This document shows, one piece after another, positions 60,904 to 64,000 of a DNA stretch of 64,000 nucleotides; position 1 is the stretch's first letter; each line of letters starts with the position of its first letter. The translations under genes were made by a program, and so were the position numbers. The notes under the pieces were generated by a model that made no database searches, was not told the DNA's origin, and saw nothing but the letters and a program-made list of their open reading frames with translations. Source of the stretch: SVTX01 sp051867975 (lineage in GTDB: Bacteria > Bacillota > Clostridia > Oscillospirales > CAG-272); the NCBI GenBank assembly GCA_051867975.1, contig JBJDZM010000120.1:7364-71363 (forward strand), in the 5' to 3' direction.

Positions 60904-61665
60904 TTATCCTTCAAAATCTCGTTCTACGAGAGGTTCATGTTCGAAGCAAGGCATGTCATCGTCATCGTCATCTTCGTATTCATCATCAGACTCACCATCT
61001 GTGAAGAGTTCTGGACTGAGATATTCTTCGTCAAGGAGGTCAAGGAAATCGAAGATTTCCTCACAGACATCTTCCGAATACGGGATCTGAATGGCTTTGT
61101 TGCCGAAGGCGAGAACGAAGGGAGTGTTTTTGTGGTGAGCCTTTGTCTGTTCAACGTAGGCAATGAACTCATCAACGTTCTTTACGATACACTTGGCGAT
61201 GGCTTGACGAAGAGATTTTCGAAGATCATTGAAGATTTCGGAGGTTTCTGCCAATGTCTGATCATAGATCTGCTTGCTGTCGAAATCATCATAAGGAGAG
61301 ATGATTCGAATATTCGCTTCGTGAAGCATCATCATGATATCGGAACAGATTTCGGGCTTGTCTGCCAAGGTGCGGAAGGTGGGGATAATCAGTACACCAC
61401 ACTCCATGCTACGCATTTTTTTAATGACCTTGGCAGCATCCAAACAATTGGGAGCTTTGTCCTGATAGATCGCCTTGATAACGCTTCTTTCCCTCGTGAA
61501 ATCGTAGACGATTTCGAGCTTTTTGTTCTCGGAATGAAAGCGATTCATGCTCTCCAAGACATCGGAAACATTGACGTGTTCCGCATTTCGCTTGGGGATG
61601 AAAGAAAGCAGACAGGCACGAAGGTGAATGGCGTGGGTATTGGGTTTGTTTACGGTGTTGTTCAT
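60904..61665 (-). CDS. Resolvase-like protein without catalytic serine, acidic C-terminus
   Basis: A 253-residue protein. Residues about 45-115 resemble the serine-recombinase catalytic fold: KKLEIVYDFTRERSVI, then GVLIIPTFRTLADKPEICSDIMMML and NIRIISPYDDF, where recombinases read like DLILVKSISRFSRNTVDCLEYI and GVIFEKEN. The N-terminal RVS serine motif is not found (LRACLLSFIPKR at that place) and the Arg of SRF is altered. The C-terminus is strongly acidic (DGESDDEYEDDDDDD). It lies 122 bases after the recombinase remnant. It could be an accessory DNA-binding or regulatory protein; resemblance judged by eye. Confidence 0.6.
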   Translation of the reverse strand: MNNTVNKPNTHAIHLRACLLSFIPKRNAEHVNVSDVLESMNRFHSENKKLEIVYDFTRERSVIKAIYQDKAPNCLDAAKVIKKMRSMECGVLIIPTFRTLADKPEICSDIMMMLHEANIRIISPYDDFDSKQIYDQTLAETSEIFNDLRKSLRQAIAKCIVKNVDEFIAYVEQTKAHHKNTPFVLAFGNKAIQIPYSEDVCEEIFDFLDLLDEEYLSPELFTDGESDDEYEDDDDDDMPCFEHEPLVERDFEG

Positions 61666-61787
61666 AGTGAACCTCCAAAGAATAAGTATTCATAGAATAT
61701 CTCTATGTATGGCGGACTCTGCCGCCAAAAAAGATTGCCCAAGGGTATCTCACCTCGGGCTTTGGTCTTTTCTTTGATTACTGTGGG

Positions 61788-63281
61788 TTAGAATTTGGCT
61801 GTTGTGCGGAATCCATTGGAGAGGATGATCGTCATCTCGTGTTCGTTATCGATTCGGATTTGCGCTATGAGCTGTCGGATGACTTGATTATTGAACTCTT
61901 GAATGTTCGCACTCGCTGTATCTATTTGGGCGAAGAGTGCTTCAAGTCGAGATTCGATGTCGAGTTTCGGACGTATTTTGGTTTTCTCGACTTCGAGCAG
62001 TTGCTTGAGGTCCTTGATGTTATCGGAGATTCGTTTGAATTCGGTTTCAAACTCTGTCTTATTTCCTCTTTCTGCAGTTATGCGTATCACCCTCATTAAG
62101 TCATTTTCTTGTTCCTTGATTTGCTGTTCAAGGGAGGTGATGCACATATCAGCACCTGTATCGAGGAGGGTTGTGGCGAGGGCAGCTTTCAGTTCGTCCT
62201 TCAGTTCCTCTTTTCTGCTTGACAGGTCGGAGATGGCATCGAGGATGGCTTGATGAAGACCTTCTTCCTCGATGGTGAAGGAGCCGTCACACTTGCTTTT
62301 GCCGTAGTCCATTCGAGTTGTGCATCTCCATACCACCTTTCTTTGTCCATGGTGAGTCCACACACATCTTCTGTATGGTGAACCGCAGTGACCGCAGACA
62401 AGGATATCTGTGAGTGCGTATTTACTACTGTATCTGCTTTTCTTAGGGGCTTCATCTGTGCCGGGCATGGTTACCTTTTTGGCATTCCGCTTGGCATATT
62501 CTACCTGCACTTTGTCGAATAGTTCACGATCCACGATGGCTTCGTGATGGTCTTGGAGATAGTGTTGGATGACCTCGCCATTGTTCTTCACTCGCTTGTG
62601 TGTGAGGAGGTCAGAGCAGAAGGTTTTTTGTGTGAGTACATCTCCCTTGTATTTTTCATTTCGGAGAATTACCTGCAGGACTGCAGGATACCATTTCGTA
62701 TTCTTTTTGCTTGGGGTAGGTATTTGGTTCTCGTTCAAATATGCACAGATTGCTGACAAGCTGTCACCTGCGTAGTATCTTTCGAAGATATTGCGTATTA
62801 CCTTGGCTTCGTCCTCTTTGACCTTGAGAATGTCTTGCTTCTTGGTTTCGGGATTGTACACTCTCTCGTAGCCGTAGACATCGCATGTGAAGGTGACCTT
62901 CCCCTCGGAGAAGGCGTGGCGTACACCCCACGTTACGTTCTTGCTGATAGATTCGGATTCTGCCTGTGCGAAGTACCCCATGATGGTTATCATGGCCTCG
63001 CTTGTTTCTGTAAGTGTGTTGATGTTTTCTTTCTCGAAGATGACTCCGATTCCGAGAGCTTTCAGTTCTCTGATATATTCGAGGCAGTCGACGGTGTTTC
63101 GTGAGAATCTTGAGATGGATTTTACGAGAATGAGGTCGATTTTCTTCTGTCTGCATTTCTTTATCATCTTGAGGAATTCCGGGCGCTTTTTTGCCATCGT
63201 ACCCGTGATGCCTTTGTCTGCGAAGATACCTGCATTGATCCAATCGGGATGCTTGGCAATCTCTGCTGTGTAATGCTCGAT
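61788..63281 (-). pseudogene. Large serine recombinase, 5'-truncated
   Basis: The reading frame is open from 63281 and begins with IEHYTAEIAKHPDWINAGIF, the middle of the catalytic domain, just after a TGA (63282-63284). The usual N-terminal 30-50 residues with the catalytic serine (RVST motif) are missing, so the enzyme should be inactive. The rest is complete: SRFSRNTVDCLEYI, the recombinase domain, a zinc ribbon (CGHCGSPYRRC about 270, with a later C-x-C pair) and a coiled coil (about 330-430). A start at ATG 63197 would give 469 residues. It probably once moved the surrounding element. Confidence 0.85.
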
Positions 63282-63305
63282 TCACGATTGTTTACATCAA
63301 TGAGG

Positions 63306-63334
63306 TTGAATTGGAGGGATGTTTGTGATATAAT
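63306..63334 (+). promoter_or_regulatory. Promoter of the NTF2-like gene
   Basis: TTGAAT (63306-63311), 17-base spacer, TATAAT (63329-63334), beginning only 22 bases past the broken end of the recombinase. Confidence 0.85.
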
Positions 63335-63372
63335 GAACTTATCGATAAATAAGAATTTGACGAGGTAATTTT

Positions 63373-63741
63373 ATGGACGTATGCCAATTTATAAAGGCTG
63401 TCTTGGCTCAAGATAAGAACACAATCAGAAACTACTTTCATAAGGATGCATATGTGAATTGGCATTGTTCCAACGAACACTTTACGGTTGAAGAGTTCAT
63501 TATCGCCAACTGTGAATATCCAGGTGTTTGGGATGGAACAGTTGAACGAGTTGAAGAGATAGGCGATTTATACATCACTGCAACGAAAGTTTATCCCAGA
63601 GATAGAAGTGCATATTTCCATGTGGTGTCATTCATAAAAACTGCGAATGATAAGATTGTGTCACTGGATGAATACTGGGCAGATGATGGAAATCCTCCAC
63701 AATGGAGATTGGATAAGCACATAGGAACATCAATTCTATAA
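63373..63741 (+). CDS. NTF2-like / SnoaL-like domain protein
   Basis: A 122-residue single-domain protein: N-terminal helices (MDVCQFIKAVLAQDKNTIRNYF), then FTVEEFIIANCEYPGVWDGTVERVEEI and strands ending SAYFHVVSFIKTANDKIVSLDEYWADDG, which is the cone-shaped alpha+beta NTF2-like fold. Family members serve as small-molecule binding or isomerase domains; none can be assigned here. GAGGT lies about 8 bases before the ATG. It is a single-gene unit with a good promoter. Confidence 0.85.
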   Translation: MDVCQFIKAVLAQDKNTIRNYFHKDAYVNWHCSNEHFTVEEFIIANCEYPGVWDGTVERVEEIGDLYITATKVYPRDRSAYFHVVSFIKTANDKIVSLDEYWADDGNPPQWRLDKHIGTSIL

Positions 63742-63801
63742 ATTCCAATTTGTCGGTGAGTTGAAATCGAATAGAATTTGCCATGGTTTTGTGCCGTGGC
63801 T

Positions 63802-63945
63802 ATTTCTTTGTCTTCAGCAGGTCATTTTTTGCGATTCGCGGGTTCGAGTCCTTTGACATGTCCGATGGATCGATTTCGAAAAATACTATTTTCTGCTTTT
63901 CGCGGGTTCGAATCCTCTTGGAGAAGAGATGGACTTGTTTTGTAA
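63802..63945 (+). repeat. Direct repeat (about 145 bp) flanking the accessory region, copy 2
   Basis: Partner of 58679-58827: ATTTCTTTGTCTTCAGCAGG to CTTGTTTTGTAA. It contains CTTCAGCAGGTCA (63812-63824) and the T-arm-like CGGGTTCGAGTCC and CGGGTTCGAATCC. After it, 63946-64000 holds nothing I can support. Confidence 0.75.
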
Positions 63946-64000
63946 CCTATCCTCCCCAAAAATACTAACATACAATATCAAGACCACACAAGTGAAAAAC

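Noticed and set aside
60886..61695. Plus-strand frame of 269 codons, Ile/Val/Phe-rich
   Set aside because: Antisense shadow of the acidic resolvase-like gene (Asp/Glu codons read backwards give Ile/Val/Phe).
61788..63281. Active large serine recombinase
   Set aside because: The segment carrying the catalytic serine is missing and an in-frame stop precedes the remaining part.

Overview
The window looks like a scaffold (one 100-N gap at 49155-49254) from an anaerobic Clostridia-type Firmicute, probably gut-associated. The evidence is the Firmicute-style order dnaA-dnaN-recF-remB-gyrB-(mreCD)-gyrA, strong AGGAGG-type ribosome sites, sigma-A promoters with 17-base spacers, a pyruvate:ferredoxin oxidoreductase, ECF/beta-propeller and LytTR/DUF3021 pairs and XRE/AbrB regulators. 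I cannot name a genus from sequence alone. No complete rRNA or tRNA gene was found.

Layout. 1-1.6 kb: the 3' part of a family 2 glycosidase with a C-terminal membrane anchor. 1.9-12.8 kb: the replication-origin neighbourhood, with two clusters of DnaA-box-like 9-mers, one between dnaA and dnaN and one between gyrB and mreC. 12.8-20.5 kb, all on the plus strand: a lipoprotein, a PHP-domain enzyme, fumarase, malic enzyme, a MATE exporter, CCA-adding enzyme and a small membrane protein. 20.7-25.5 kb, minus strand: a DUF3021/LytTR pair whose promoter carries a perfect 12-bp dyad, then pyruvate:ferredoxin oxidoreductase. 25.8-32.1 kb: a membrane protein with an acidic repeat tail, an M18 aminopeptidase, an FAD dehydrogenase, a small protein, and an ABC transporter/XRE-AbrB operon under a dyad-covered promoter. 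32.4-39.3 kb: a MATE exporter with a leader peptide and attenuator-like hairpin, and an MMPL exporter operon facing its TetR regulator. 39.4-42.8 kb: a five-gene zinc-type ABC operon. 42.9-48.95 kb: a CofE-like protein, a two-component operon ending in a 45-residue small gene, and a large secreted carbohydrate-binding protein transcribed divergently from it.

49-50 kb: an 89-bp tandem repeat array interrupted by the gap and preceded by a promoter, then a metallo-beta-lactamase-fold hydrolase. 50.3-55.6 kb: an iron alcohol dehydrogenase, a FAD/Rieske protein and an ECF sigma/beta-propeller pair. 55.6-58.3 kb: a MITE-like element, then thioesterase and alpha/beta-hydrolase genes opposite a TetR gene. 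There two opposing promoters share one palindrome at their overlapping -10 boxes.

58.6-63.95 kb is accessory DNA bounded by two near-identical copies (about 145 bp) of a direct repeat. It holds an S23-type four-helix-bundle gene with a poly-hairpin array and a 134-bp structured repeat upstream, a pRiA4b ORF-3-like protein, a resolvase-like protein that lacks the usual catalytic serine motif and ends in an acidic tail, a 5'-truncated large serine recombinase, and an NTF2-like gene. The best candidates for something undescribed are the four-helix-bundle/hairpin/134-bp repeat unit, the serine-less resolvase-like protein, the 89-bp hairpin array, and the leader-controlled MATE gene.
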